Positions 37,471-47,480 of a stretch of DNA of 64,000 bases are shown here, in pieces; the stretch's first letter is position 1, and each line of letters starts with the position of its first letter. This DNA comes from Alphaproteobacteria bacterium (GTDB taxonomy: Bacteria > Pseudomonadota > Alphaproteobacteria > Rickettsiales > UBA998), in the NCBI GenBank assembly GCA_004293935.1, contig RDZH01000015.1, positions 1 through 64,000 on the forward strand. Direction: 5' to 3'. Below the pieces are notes generated by a model that ran no database searches, was not told the DNA's origin, and was given only the letters and a program-made list of their open reading frames with translations. Made by a program: the position numbers and the translations under genes.

Positions 37471-40461
37471 GTGCAGATTCCCGCCAATGGCTGCACTATT
37501 GATGGTGACAACACGTTCATGCACAAAGCGCATCAGATAGTTCGGACCACCCGCTTTAGGACCTGTTCCTGATAATCCTTCCCCACCAAAGGGTTGCACG
37601 CCCACTACCGCACCAATCATGCTACGATTGACATAGTAATTACCCACATGGACATGCTGAAGCAAAAATTGGATGTTGTTCTCAATACGGCTATGCACGC
37701 CAAAGGTGAGACCATATCCAGCACGGTTGATGGCTTGTGCCACTTCTGCTAATGCGCCCGCCTTAAAACGAATCACATGTAGGATAGGACCAAAGATTTC
37801 TTGTTTTAGCACATCGATGGAGGTTATTTCAAAGACATGCGGTGCAATGCATAGTGGGTGCGATGAAGTGAGGGGTGCTGCTGCGCGCAAGATGCCTTGT
37901 GAACGCATCATATTAATATGATCATGCAGCATTTTGTAGGCGGAGGCATCAATGACAGGACCAATATCGGTTTCGCATAGGGCAGGATTGCCAATGATTA
38001 GGCTATGCATCGCGCCTTCAAGGAGCGTTAAGAATGCATCGGCAATATCTTCTTGAATATAGAGGACGCGCAATGCGGAGCAACGTTGCCCAGCACTACC
38101 AAAGGCAGAAAGCATAACATCATCCACAGCCGTTTCAAGCAAAGCAGAGCTATCGATGACCATGCAATTCATGCCGCCCGTTTCTGCAATGAGGGGTATG
38201 ATTGCCCCTTTGCGGTGTGCGAGGGTACGTTGAATGATTTTAGCCACATCCACCGATCCTGTAAAGACCATTGCAGCGATGCGTTCATCTTCGGTGATGG
38301 CAGCACCCACAATCTCCCCTTCGCCGAACGCCAGTTGCAGGATAGCTTGTGGGATTCCTGCATGATGCATGAGTTGCGCTGCCAACATAGCGATGCGTGG
38401 AGTTTGTTCCGCAGGTTTGGCAATGACGGCATTCCCACTCACCAAGGCAGCAACAATTTGCCCTGTGAAAATAGCTAAGGGGAAGTTCCACGGGCTGATG
38501 CACCCAACGACACCACGCGGATGATAATGTAGTTCATTGCTCTCACCAGTAGGACCATGGAGGGTGACATGTGCAAGAGTTCGGCGTGCTTCATGGGCAT
38601 AATAGATGCAAAAATCAATCGCCTCGCGTAGTTCCGCTACCGCATCTATAAGGGTTTTTCCTGCTTCATGTACCAAAAGTGCAAGCAACTGATCGCGCTC
38701 TTGTTCATAGAGATCGGCAATTTTTTCAAGGATGAGGGCGCGCTGTTCGCAATCGGTTGCGCCCCATGCGGGATAGGCTTCATAAGCCGTCGCAATCATG
38801 TGTGCCACATCGTCGCGTGCATGATCTTTGGGAGCAGGGGGCAGTGTGTGATGCTGCTCAAGCGCACGCTGCATGGCATTGAGTGCGACATGATAGCCTA
38901 AATCCACCCCTTTTGAGTTACGGCGATCGGGGTAGAGATCGCAGGGCAAGGCAAGGGCAAGCGGGCGATCTAAGCCTGATTCGCTGATGCGTATAGGATC
39001 GGCTAATAGTTCTTCCATGCTCACATTGGCATCCATCAATAGATGCACAAAGGAGCTATTCGCACCATTTTCAAGCAAGCGACGGATGAGATAAGCAAGC
39101 AAATCCTTATGCTCGCCAATGGGCGCATAGATGCGTGACGCATAAGTGGGGCGTATGTGATCATGCAAGGCTTCCCCCATGCCGTGCAATCTTTGAAACT
39201 CATAAGCTTCAGGTGCAATACGATATTGCTCCGCTAAGGTTTGGATAGTGGCAATAGTGCGGGCATTATGCGTTGCAAATTGCGGATAGAAATATTGGGT
39301 TTTTTGTAAGATTTTATCTGCACACGCAAGGTAGGATACATCCGTATGTTCTTTGCGCGTAAAGACAGGGTAGCCATCCAATCCTTGGATTTGCGCGCTT
39401 TTGATTTCACTATCCCAATAAGCACCTTTCACCAGACGTAAGGGAATGATGCGTTGATAGGTTTGCGCTAAATGGGCAAGCATATCAATCACATGGACGG
39501 CACGTTTTTGATAGGCTTGCAGCACAAAGCCAATGCCATTCCATCCAGCAAAAGTTGGGTCTGCTAGCAATGCTTCAAAGATTTCCATTTCAATTTCTAG
39601 GCGGTTGGCTTCTTCTGCATCAATCGAAACGCAGATACGTTGCTGTTGCGCGATGGTAATGATTTCTTTAATGCGTGGCACGAGTTCTTCATGCATTTGC
39701 TGGCGTTTGATCATCTGATAACGTGGATGTAACGCGGATAGTTTGATAGAAATGCTTGGGGCTTCAAAAAGAGAATCATGGGTATTATGGTTGCCAATGC
39801 GCACAATCGCATCACGATAAGCTGCAAGATATGCTTGCGCTTGCGCATCGCTACGCGCACCTTCTCCTAAAATATCAAAGGAAAAACGGTAGCCTTTTTT
39901 GTGCCACGGGCGTGCATTATTCAAACCATCGTCAATATGTTCTCCTAGAACAAACTGATTGCCAATCACGCGCATGGCTTTTTTCAATGCTTCGCGGATA
40001 ACGGGTTCACCTACCCGTGTCACCATACGCTTGATAATGCCACCAAAGCCACGTTCTTCTTGCTCTAAATCGATGACCTTGCCTGTGAGTAATAATCCCC
40101 AACTGGATGCTGCGATGGTCCATGATTCATTGCCTGTAATATATTGTCGCCAATTTTTATCATCAAAAGTAAGCTGGATCAGTTGGTTGGCGGTATGGCT
40201 ATCGGGAATACGCAAGAGTGCTTCTGCAAGGCACATCAGCGCGACTCCTTCTTTGGTATCTAAGCCATAGGTCTGCAAAAAGGCTTCCATACCATGCCCT
40301 ATCCCTTGAGCGCGAATTGCCTCCACCCAGCGTGTTGCCCGTGTGATGATCTCCGTCTCATGCGGTTTAAGATGCGCGAGCAACCCACAATAATGCTGGA
40401 TGATGGTGCGTTCATCATCAAAAGCGTGGTAACTAAGAGAGAGAAGATCAAGATGTGTCAT
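37444..40461 (-). CDS. putA: Bifunctional proline dehydrogenase / P5C dehydrogenase
   Basis: About 1005 residues from ATG 40461 (MTHLDLLSL); a longer frame begins at 40479. Oxidises proline to glutamate in two steps. The PRODH barrel (about 130-440) shows DILGEGARSD, SIKLSALHPRY and RLVKGAYWDSEIKSAQ (FAD/substrate site), EFQRLHGMGEAL. The ALDH domain (about 500-985) shows ISPWNFPLAIFTG, GNAVIAKPAEQTP, FTGSVDVAK, IAETGGMN and the catalytic Cys in GSAGQRCSALRVLY. There is no N-terminal ribbon-helix-helix domain, so this is the short, non-autoregulating PutA type common in alphaproteobacteria. Confidence 0.95.
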   Translation of the reverse strand: MTHLDLLSLSYHAFDDERTIIQHYCGLLAHLKPHETEIITRATRWVEAIRAQGIGHGMEAFLQTYGLDTKEGVALMCLAEALLRIPDSHTANQLIQLTFDDKNWRQYITGNESWTIAASSWGLLLTGKVIDLEQEERGFGGIIKRMVTRVGEPVIREALKKAMRVIGNQFVLGEHIDDGLNNARPWHKKGYRFSFDILGEGARSDAQAQAYLAAYRDAIVRIGNHNTHDSLFEAPSISIKLSALHPRYQMIKRQQMHEELVPRIKEIITIAQQQRICVSIDAEEANRLEIEMEIFEALLADPTFAGWNGIGFVLQAYQKRAVHVIDMLAHLAQTYQRIIPLRLVKGAYWDSEIKSAQIQGLDGYPVFTRKEHTDVSYLACADKILQKTQYFYPQFATHNARTIATIQTLAEQYRIAPEAYEFQRLHGMGEALHDHIRPTYASRIYAPIGEHKDLLAYLIRRLLENGANSSFVHLLMDANVSMEELLADPIRISESGLDRPLALALPCDLYPDRRNSKGVDLGYHVALNAMQRALEQHHTLPPAPKDHARDDVAHMIATAYEAYPAWGATDCEQRALILEKIADLYEQERDQLLALLVHEAGKTLIDAVAELREAIDFCIYYAHEARRTLAHVTLHGPTGESNELHYHPRGVVGCISPWNFPLAIFTGQIVAALVSGNAVIAKPAEQTPRIAMLAAQLMHHAGIPQAILQLAFGEGEIVGAAITEDERIAAMVFTGSVDVAKIIQRTLAHRKGAIIPLIAETGGMNCMVIDSSALLETAVDDVMLSAFGSAGQRCSALRVLYIQEDIADAFLTLLEGAMHSLIIGNPALCETDIGPVIDASAYKMLHDHINMMRSQGILRAAAPLTSSHPLCIAPHVFEITSIDVLKQEIFGPILHVIRFKAGALAEVAQAINRAGYGLTFGVHSRIENNIQFLLQHVHVGNYYVNRSMIGAVVGVQPFGGEGLSGTGPKAGGPNYLMRFVHERVVTINSAAIGGNLHLLQHGGAT

Positions 40462-40599
40462 AGATTGGATATAACACACGGCAGATGCTTAGACAAATGC
40501 TATTTTTTCCGCAATGCACTATAAATCATAGTGTTTTATACTCATCGTTTCCACATTTTGATGCTACGCATCGTGCGTGGGCGATGAGTATAGAAAAAA

Positions 40600-41727
40600 T
40601 CACCGCGCCCGAACAGAAAGATCGGCTGATTCCATTTGTTGCGCTGCAATTTTGGCTGCAAAAGATGTGGGCTTGGGGTTTTGTGGCGCAAGGTTTGATA
40701 GATGATCTTGCAAGGATGTTTTGAGTGTCTCTGCATCAAGAGAAGGATCATTGGCGGCAAGTTCTTTGCAGATACCATCCAGCAATTTTTGTTGCATATG
40801 TTCGGGCTGCGTGGCAATGATTTTCGCAACGGACATCTCCAAACGTTCCAACGCGTCTGTTGGCAGTGGCGTTGCTGCTATTTGATCGCGTTTCGAGTGC
40901 GCTAAATTGTAATTACCGCAAAGATAAGATGCTAATTGTAGGGAAGAAAAATAATGTGGTTTGATGGGAGCATTAGCATAATTGCCGTTGCGTTCCTTGA
41001 ACTCTTGTGCTATTTTTAACCCAGTAAAGCCATTATTGAGAAAATAGAGTGAACCACTGACGCTCAGAGGCTGCTGTTTGATTTTTGCCCATGTTTGCTC
41101 AAGGAAGTTACCATCTTTGGCTTGTTCCACGGCTTTTGGATCTTCTTTCACAAGCAAGCTGCATAACGCACCTGACATCACCAGCGCACCCATCCAAAAC
41201 ATTGATGACACATTGCCAATGTCTTGAAATTTTGTTGGTATCAGGATCTTGTTCTTGTCCTTGTCCTTGTTCTCCGTGGTATTCTGAATCTCCTTTATGC
41301 CATCATATAGTAGCCCTGCTGCACCTAAGGCATAAGCGGCATTGAGTAGCTCCGATGGGTGCTGACAAAGAAAAATGCGCGCCTTGTCAAGGGCATTTTT
41401 TTCCTTAAAAAGATCCGCTCCTTGTCGCATTTCTGGGGAAAGATCGATGCCTTGTTTTGAGAGATAATCTTCTATTTGTTGCGCATGAATATCCAGCCTT
41501 GTTGCGGTATCAGGGTTGCCAAACATGGCAGCACCAATGCCACCCGCTAACCATATCGCTGCCCCCGTGATAAGACCGCCTGCATTTTCCTTACGTGCTA
41601 GTCCATTTCCCAGCATCATGAGATCACCAAATATATAACTCAACCCTGCGATTTTTAACGTTGGTGAAGCATCTTTTTCTTGCGTTTGTTGGTTATTCGT
41701 TTGTTTTTGTGTTGCCGTTGCGGTCAT
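40600..41727 (-). CDS. Orphan multi-pass membrane protein
   Basis: 375 residues, not recognised. The N-terminus is Gln/Thr/Asn-rich (about 1-25). Hydrophobic segments lie near 27-43, 50-68 (AGGLITGAAIWLAGGIGAAMF), 128-144 (LLNAAYALGAAGLLYDGI) and 175-194 (MFWMGALVMSGALCSLL), with a weaker one near 215-230. The long C-terminal part (about 260-375) is hydrophilic and helical. The KDKDKNK stretch near residue 155 is encoded by a short tandem repeat of a GTCCTT-type unit. The composition resembles the orphan proteins at 35.6 and 36.6 kb, on the other side of putA. Promoter and function unknown. Confidence 0.7.
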   Translation of the reverse strand: MTATATQKQTNNQQTQEKDASPTLKIAGLSYIFGDLMMLGNGLARKENAGGLITGAAIWLAGGIGAAMFGNPDTATRLDIHAQQIEDYLSKQGIDLSPEMRQGADLFKEKNALDKARIFLCQHPSELLNAAYALGAAGLLYDGIKEIQNTTENKDKDKNKILIPTKFQDIGNVSSMFWMGALVMSGALCSLLVKEDPKAVEQAKDGNFLEQTWAKIKQQPLSVSGSLYFLNNGFTGLKIAQEFKERNGNYANAPIKPHYFSSLQLASYLCGNYNLAHSKRDQIAATPLPTDALERLEMSVAKIIATQPEHMQQKLLDGICKELAANDPSLDAETLKTSLQDHLSNLAPQNPKPTSFAAKIAAQQMESADLSVRAR

Positions 41728-41831
41728 AAACTATCCCCTTGCTTCCGCACACACTAACAAAACTATATGACAAAACTATGACAATAGTGTAGGGGTAAAA
41801 GCACTATATCAAACAATTATGTGGAACTAAG

Positions 41832-43202
41832 ATGATGATAGAATCCTTCCTTGCTTTTTTAGTACAAATCCTCTCCTCATTATTATTTTATGATATAGCA
41901 GGTTTTCCCTTTATTGTCGCATGGTTGGTTTGTGCTGCTTTGTTCTTTACTGTCTATCTTGGTGGGGTGAATCTGCGTTTGCTGCCAACGGCGTGTCGGT
42001 TGATACGTCACCCTGCATCGCGTTCTGACGTGGGGGAGATTAGTCCGTTTCAAGCCGTGTTATCAGCGGTTTCTGCAACAGTGGGGTTAGGATCGATTGC
42101 GGGTGTTTCGGTAGCGGTCGCGGTGGGAGGGCCGGGAGTGATTTTTTGGATTATAGTGATGGGCGTGTTTGGCATGGCAACAAAATTTGCCGAAGTGACG
42201 TTATCATTATGTTACCGCACTGTGGATGCAGAAGGAAAAATCTATGGTGGCCCGATTCATTATCTGCAAACAGGGTTCAAAGAACGCGGATACCCTAAGT
42301 TAGGGCGCGCCCTTGCCGCGTTATTTGCGGTGTTTTGCCTTGGTGGTGCTGTGGGTGGGGGAAGCATGTTCCAAGCCAATCAGACGGTGAAGATTTTTTC
42401 TCATCAAATAGCATGGTTACAGGATAAGCCATGGATTGTAGCGGGGGCGTTCACCTTAGTGGTGGGATTAGTATTGTTTGGTTCGATTAAGCGTATTGCA
42501 AAAGTGGCAGGGGCGGTTGCGCCGATGAAGGGAATCATGTATCTTCTCTGCACTCTGATTATTCTCGCGGTGAATTATGAGGAAGTGCCACGCGCTCTGT
42601 ACGCCATGCTGACGGAAGCATTCACGGCACAGGCTGCGCAAGGTGGCATGTTCGTGATGATTGCCTTGGCGTTTAAGCGTGCCTTATTTGCCAATGAGGC
42701 GGGGCTTGGTTCTGCGCCGATTGCGCACGCCGCTGCTACGGTGCAAAGCCCTGCTCATGAAGGAACATTAGCGTTGGTAGAACCGCTCTTTGCTGCCTTT
42801 ATCGCGCTGCTCACTGGTTTAATGGTGGTGGTGACCAATGCACACATTAATGCCACTATTGATGATGGAGTGGTGATTGCGGCACAGGCATTTGCGACGG
42901 TGAGTCCGTGGTTTACGGCAATGTTGGCGTTTAACGTTCTGCTCTTTGCCTATGGCACGACAATCGGATGGAGCTATTATGGTGAAATAGCATGGTGTCA
43001 CCTTTTTGGAAAATCCAGTATTCGGATCTATTATATGTTTTATATTGTCGCATGTTTTATTGGAGGCATCAGCCATTTTTCAGTCGTGTTGGATTTGGCG
43101 GATCTGTTTATCCTTGGCATGGCGTTGCCGAATATCATTGCTTTGTATGTTTTGCGTGGGCGCATTAAAGCGGAGATGATGGCGTTTATCAAAATTAAGT
43201 AG
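41832..43202 (+). CDS. Sodium:alanine/glycine symporter (AGCS family)
   Basis: 456 residues with about 10-11 hydrophobic helices. Family blocks: QAVLSAVSATVGLGSIAGV, GGPGVIFWIIVMGVFGMATKFAEVTL (read in parts), YGGPIHYLQTGF, FKRALFANEAGLGSAPIAHAAA and AFNVLLFAYGTTIGWSYYGE. Imports small neutral amino acids with Na+. Homologues are often called AlsT/DagA, but substrate is not settled by sequence. The putA gene nearby might use imported amino acids, but the two are not in one operon. Confidence 0.92.
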   Translation: MMIESFLAFLVQILSSLLFYDIAGFPFIVAWLVCAALFFTVYLGGVNLRLLPTACRLIRHPASRSDVGEISPFQAVLSAVSATVGLGSIAGVSVAVAVGGPGVIFWIIVMGVFGMATKFAEVTLSLCYRTVDAEGKIYGGPIHYLQTGFKERGYPKLGRALAALFAVFCLGGAVGGGSMFQANQTVKIFSHQIAWLQDKPWIVAGAFTLVVGLVLFGSIKRIAKVAGAVAPMKGIMYLLCTLIILAVNYEEVPRALYAMLTEAFTAQAAQGGMFVMIALAFKRALFANEAGLGSAPIAHAAATVQSPAHEGTLALVEPLFAAFIALLTGLMVVVTNAHINATIDDGVVIAAQAFATVSPWFTAMLAFNVLLFAYGTTIGWSYYGEIAWCHLFGKSSIRIYYMFYIVACFIGGISHFSVVLDLADLFILGMALPNIIALYVLRGRIKAEMMAFIKIK

Positions 43203-43285
43203 TACTATATCGTGATTTTTCCCTTCCCGTCATTAAAACTCTAAGGCAATGATGCAATGTCAGATGGAGGAAGGGGTTTTATTCA

Positions 43286-43516
43286 ATGAATCACACTATA
43301 AATTGGAATGCGATAGGCATCATTATTGCGATGATTGGCAATATGGGAGCGGGTATTTGGTATGCAAGCCAACTTTCTGCACGGGTGGAAGTGCTGGAAA
43401 AGCGCACCTCGAACATGCACACCGACCGCGAATTATTAGTCCGCATCGATGAACGTACTCGCGCTATGGCGGAGGCGATTGGCGAGCTGAAGCAGAATAT
43501 GGGAGGCGAACGCTGA
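43286..43516 (+). CDS. Small TM/coiled-coil protein of phage lysis-cassette type
   Basis: 76 residues with a strong GGAGGAAGGGG ribosome-binding site. One N-terminal membrane segment (about 8-28, AIGIIIAMIGNMGAGIWYA), then a heptad-patterned helix (ARVEVLEKRTSNMHTDRELL VRIDERTRAM, read in parts). The layout is like small phage accessory proteins encoded just before endolysins. Stop and next start overlap (TGATG), so it is coupled to the M15 endolysin gene. A holin or spanin-like role is inferred from this pairing, not from a family match. Confidence 0.7.
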   Translation: MNHTINWNAIGIIIAMIGNMGAGIWYASQLSARVEVLEKRTSNMHTDRELLVRIDERTRAMAEAIGELKQNMGGER

Positions 43517-43920
43517 TGTTTTTTGAACATTATTCTTTAATCTCTACCAATGCATGGCACTATCGCTATTTCACCCCGCGTGAGTTGGCAAGCAAGGGCG
43601 ATGGATCATTGCTGGTGAACCATGATGCGATTGCGAGGTTGGAACATATGCGTGAGATTATGGGTGTGCCATTGATTATTACCTCTGCGTATCGTGACCC
43701 TCTCCATAATGCCAAAATCGGGGGCGCACCGCTCAGTATGCATCGCTTCGGGCGGGCGTTTGATGTATCGATTAGAGGGCATGACAGGCAACAACTTTAT
43801 CAGGCAGCCCTTACAGCGGGTTTCACAGGTTTTGGTTTTTATGCAACATTCCTGCATGTGGATACGGGCAGGAAACGGCATTGGGGCAAAAGCGCGCCCA
43901 TCTATGGGGTGCGCGGATAA
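43516..43920 (+). CDS. M15-family (VanY/endolysin-like) peptidase
   Basis: 134 residues, single domain of the Peptidase_M15_3 type: YFTPRELASKGDGSLLVNHD (start of the fold), SAYRDPLHNAKIGGAPLSMH and RFGRAFDVSI provide the first His and Asp zinc ligands, and FLHVDTGRKRHWG the last His. No signal peptide, as in phage endolysins that depend on a holin. Such enzymes cut peptide stems of peptidoglycan. The last codons (AHLW.../APIYGVRG region) fall in a 23-bp sequence that is repeated 34 nt later, beyond the stop. Confidence 0.85.
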   Translation: MFFEHYSLISTNAWHYRYFTPRELASKGDGSLLVNHDAIARLEHMREIMGVPLIITSAYRDPLHNAKIGGAPLSMHRFGRAFDVSIRGHDRQQLYQAALTAGFTGFGFYATFLHVDTGRKRHWGKSAPIYGVRG

Positions 43921-43949
43921 ACAAGTCGCGCCCATCTATGGGGTGCGCG
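43893..43949. repeat. 23-bp direct repeat across the endolysin stop codon
   Basis: Two identical 23-bp copies (43893-43915 and 43927-43949; each starts CGCGCCCATC and ends GGGGTGCGCG), period 34 nt. Each copy is partly self-complementary (CGCGC with GCGCG). The first contains the last codons of the endolysin gene; the second is non-coding. Confidence 0.85.
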
Positions 43950-43975
43950 ACATTTAAGAACATTCACTGTGATTT

Positions 43976-44047
43976 GTCATTCCTGCGAAGGCAGGAATCC
44001 AGTAACAACAGTAGTTTATGGATGCCTGCTTCATCTAAGGGCATGAC
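43976..44047. repeat. Palindromic intergenic repeat, copy 4
   Basis: GTCATTCCTGCGAAGGCAGG ... GCATGAC arms. It shares the inner block ATCCAGTAACAACAGTAG with copy 5 at 46218, so these two form a subfamily. The rest of 43950-44116 has no gene. Confidence 0.75.
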
Positions 44048-44116
44048 AAGAAGTGAGAATTATTCAGAATATTCACACAAATAAATTTGTAATTTTAGTG
44101 TGAATGGATTAAGTTC

Positions 44117-45124
44117 ATGCATCATTTTTTCAAAAGCCATGATTTAAGGATGCATCGGATGCAGCAACACAGCAGTGTATCGCAGAATAATTTATTGCAA
44201 TATTGCGGAACTAAGGGTGAGATTTATAAGGTATGGATCAAGAATTTGCTGCTGATGATCGTCACCTTCTTGGTGTATCGCGCATGGGCAAAGACGCGGA
44301 TGCGAAAATATATATGGTCGCATTATGTTATTGCGGGTGATCCTCTACGCTATACGGGTACGGGGGGAGAAATCTTCAAAGGTTATGTGATTGCAGCGTT
44401 AATATTTGCGGTGCTTTCTGCGATACCATTCATTATAGCGATGATTTTTAACAATGAATCCTTAGCAAAAGCAAATATAGCGTTTTATCTATCATTTCTT
44501 ATTGGTTTTTATGCCTATTATTCTGGATTGCGCTATCGCTTAGGGCGCACGACATGGCGGGGGATTCGTCTTCGGCTTACGGGTAATGCGATTCACTATC
44601 TTGGCTTAGCATTAAAACGTATGTTTGTGAATATCTTCACGCTTGGTTTTGCGATTCCCACAAGTGACATCAAGAAACATAGTTACATCATGAATCATCT
44701 GTTTCTTGGCAATCAAGCTGCGGTCTTTGTTGAGGATATATCGGGGCTGAAGAAAACACACATTATCACATGGTTGCTTGCTGTACCCACCTTGCTTATT
44801 TCACGTTTTTGGTATCGTGCAGCCCTTGCCAATAAAAAATTAGAGAACCTCTCATTGGGCAATATTCGCTTTTATGGTTCGTACACAGGCGGGGCATATG
44901 CAAAACTTTTTTTTGGTAATATCGGGCTAGTTGTTATTACGCTTGGTCTAGGGATGCCGCTTATTGTGCATCGTATGATGGTATTTCATGCGCGCAATGT
45001 GTCCATTGTTGGCACATTAGAAGATATAGCGATTTTGCAACAACAATCACAGTTGAGTGGCATTGGTGAGGGCTTATCGGATCAGTTTGATACGGGAATG
45101 GATGTCGATCTTGGTTTTATTTGA
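44117..45124 (+). CDS. DUF898 (YjgN-like) membrane protein
   Basis: 335 residues, possibly starting at a later Met (residue 12 or 15). Contains the DUF898 repeats: YCGTKGEIYKVWIKNLLLMI ... AWAKTRMRKYIWSH, YTGTGGEIFKGYVI, SGLRYRLGRTTWRGIRLRL, SLGNIRFYGSYTGGAYAKLF. Six or so hydrophobic segments. Function unknown. It overlaps by 23 nt the start of an M48 protease gene; DUF898 plus M48 is a recurring pair, suggesting membrane quality control. Confidence 0.9.
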   Translation: MHHFFKSHDLRMHRMQQHSSVSQNNLLQYCGTKGEIYKVWIKNLLLMIVTFLVYRAWAKTRMRKYIWSHYVIAGDPLRYTGTGGEIFKGYVIAALIFAVLSAIPFIIAMIFNNESLAKANIAFYLSFLIGFYAYYSGLRYRLGRTTWRGIRLRLTGNAIHYLGLALKRMFVNIFTLGFAIPTSDIKKHSYIMNHLFLGNQAAVFVEDISGLKKTHIITWLLAVPTLLISRFWYRAALANKKLENLSLGNIRFYGSYTGGAYAKLFFGNIGLVVITLGLGMPLIVHRMMVFHARNVSIVGTLEDIAILQQQSQLSGIGEGLSDQFDTGMDVDLGFI

Positions 45125-46205
45125 TAGAAATAATCAGCATCACACCACATTTTATGACGGAATGCACGCCGTTGCTAGGGCTGTGGATGTATCCGTTTTT
45201 GCCACGGGCATTGAAATCTGTGACAAGGAGCAGCATAGAAAATTCTTCTGCTCCTATGAGAATTTGCACATCATGGATGTTCCGCGTGATGGGCAATCTG
45301 GCTATGCGCATTGTACGCAATTTCCTGAATCGCAACTTTTACTTGATGATGCGTTGTTTCGGGCGATAAAACCTCATGTGCAGACAAAAACACCATGGAA
45401 TATCATTGCCATGATCGGCATATTGGTGGTTTTGGTGGGATTGATCGTGTTCGTGACGATTCCTGCCTCCGCTCCTGTGATTGCTGCAATGATACCTGCA
45501 ACGGTTGAAAAAAGACTTGGTGCTTTGGTGTTTGATGAGATCAAGCGGGGTAAGCTCGTTTGCCCGCAGGATGCACAACCGCACATGATGCTTCAAAGTT
45601 TAGTTGATGATTTTGCACACGCAAACAATATTGCACCAGTGAACATCGTGATTGTGCATTCCAGTGAGATTAATGCCTTTGCCTTGCCAGCGCGACAGAT
45701 CGTACTATTTGACGGCTTGCTTCAGCAGACGGCAACCCCTGAAGCATTGGCAGGGGTCATTGCCCATGAAATTGGGCATGTTGCCTATAATCATAGTATG
45801 GAGAGTTTTGTGCGTATTTTGGGTATGGGATTGATCGTGGAAGTGGCGACAGGTGGCGGCGGCACAATGTTGTTTTTAGGCTCGGAATTATATCATAATG
45901 TCTATAGTCGTGAGAAAGAGCAACAAGCAGATGAATTTGCAGCTCGTGCCATGCACGCAAAGCAGTATGATGTACATAAAGTGGCAGATTTCTTTGCGCG
46001 TAGTGTGAAGGAAGAAAGCGGATTATTAGAGCAGTTTTCTTGGCTCTCGACCCACCCAACCCATCAATCACGCATTGATTTTTTCACATCCTATCCGCAG
46101 GAACACTCGTCACGCACCCCCGTGATGACAGATGCACAATGGCGCGTGCTTCAAAAGATGAAAGGATGCGGCTTTCATAAAGAGAGGCTTCTACACAACC
46201 CATAA
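45102..46205 (+). CDS. M48-family membrane metallopeptidase
   Basis: About 367 residues from ATG 45102, overlapping the DUF898 gene; a longer frame begins at 45057. One membrane segment (about 98-120, IIAMIGILVVLVGLIVFVTI). The catalytic domain shows the zinc site GVIAHEIGHVAYNH and the downstream glutamate in KEQQADEFAARAM, followed by STHPTHQSRIDF, typical of the HtpX/Oma1-like group. Expected to be an active, membrane-anchored protease. In contrast, the 1239-residue protein at 6.3 kb shows an M48-like pattern without these residues. Confidence 0.92.
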   Translation: MSILVLFDRNNQHHTTFYDGMHAVARAVDVSVFATGIEICDKEQHRKFFCSYENLHIMDVPRDGQSGYAHCTQFPESQLLLDDALFRAIKPHVQTKTPWNIIAMIGILVVLVGLIVFVTIPASAPVIAAMIPATVEKRLGALVFDEIKRGKLVCPQDAQPHMMLQSLVDDFAHANNIAPVNIVIVHSSEINAFALPARQIVLFDGLLQQTATPEALAGVIAHEIGHVAYNHSMESFVRILGMGLIVEVATGGGGTMLFLGSELYHNVYSREKEQQADEFAARAMHAKQYDVHKVADFFARSVKEESGLLEQFSWLSTHPTHQSRIDFFTSYPQEHSSRTPVMTDAQWRVLQKMKGCGFHKERLLHNP

Positions 46206-46217
46206 AATCAACAAATT

Positions 46218-46289
46218 CGTCATTCTTGGCGCAAGGCAGGAATCCAGTAACAACAGTAGCTTATGGATACCCGCCTACGCGGGTATGAC
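46218..46289. repeat. Palindromic intergenic repeat, copy 5
   Basis: CGTCATTCTTGGCGCAAGGC ... GGATACCCGCCTACGCGGGT arms, ending TATGAC. Same inner block as copy 4. The stretch to the ilvC start (46390) holds its leader, with ACGGAG before the ATG. Confidence 0.75.
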
Positions 46290-46330
46290 AAGAATTGAGC
46301 GGAAACATGCACAGAATGCTTGCATTTTGA

Positions 46331-47410
<1,080 letters not shown>

Positions 47411-47426
47411 GTTTTAGGGTTTTAGG

Positions 47427-47468
47427 GGGTAGGGGGTAACTTTTTGTTAGCCCCTATCCGTTATTTTT
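47427..47468 (+). terminator. Intrinsic terminator after ilvC
   Basis: GGGTAGGGGGTAAC (47427-47440) pairs with GTTAGCCCCTATCC (47446-47459), with one mismatch and one G-T pair, around a TTTTT loop; GTTATTTTT follows. It starts 16 nt after the ilvC stop. Confidence 0.75.
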
Positions 47469-47480
47469 GATAGCAGGCAA

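Noticed and set aside
41200..41285. GTCCTT-type tandem repeat as a possible regulatory repeat
   Set aside because: It lies within the coding frame and simply encodes a KDKDKNK stretch.
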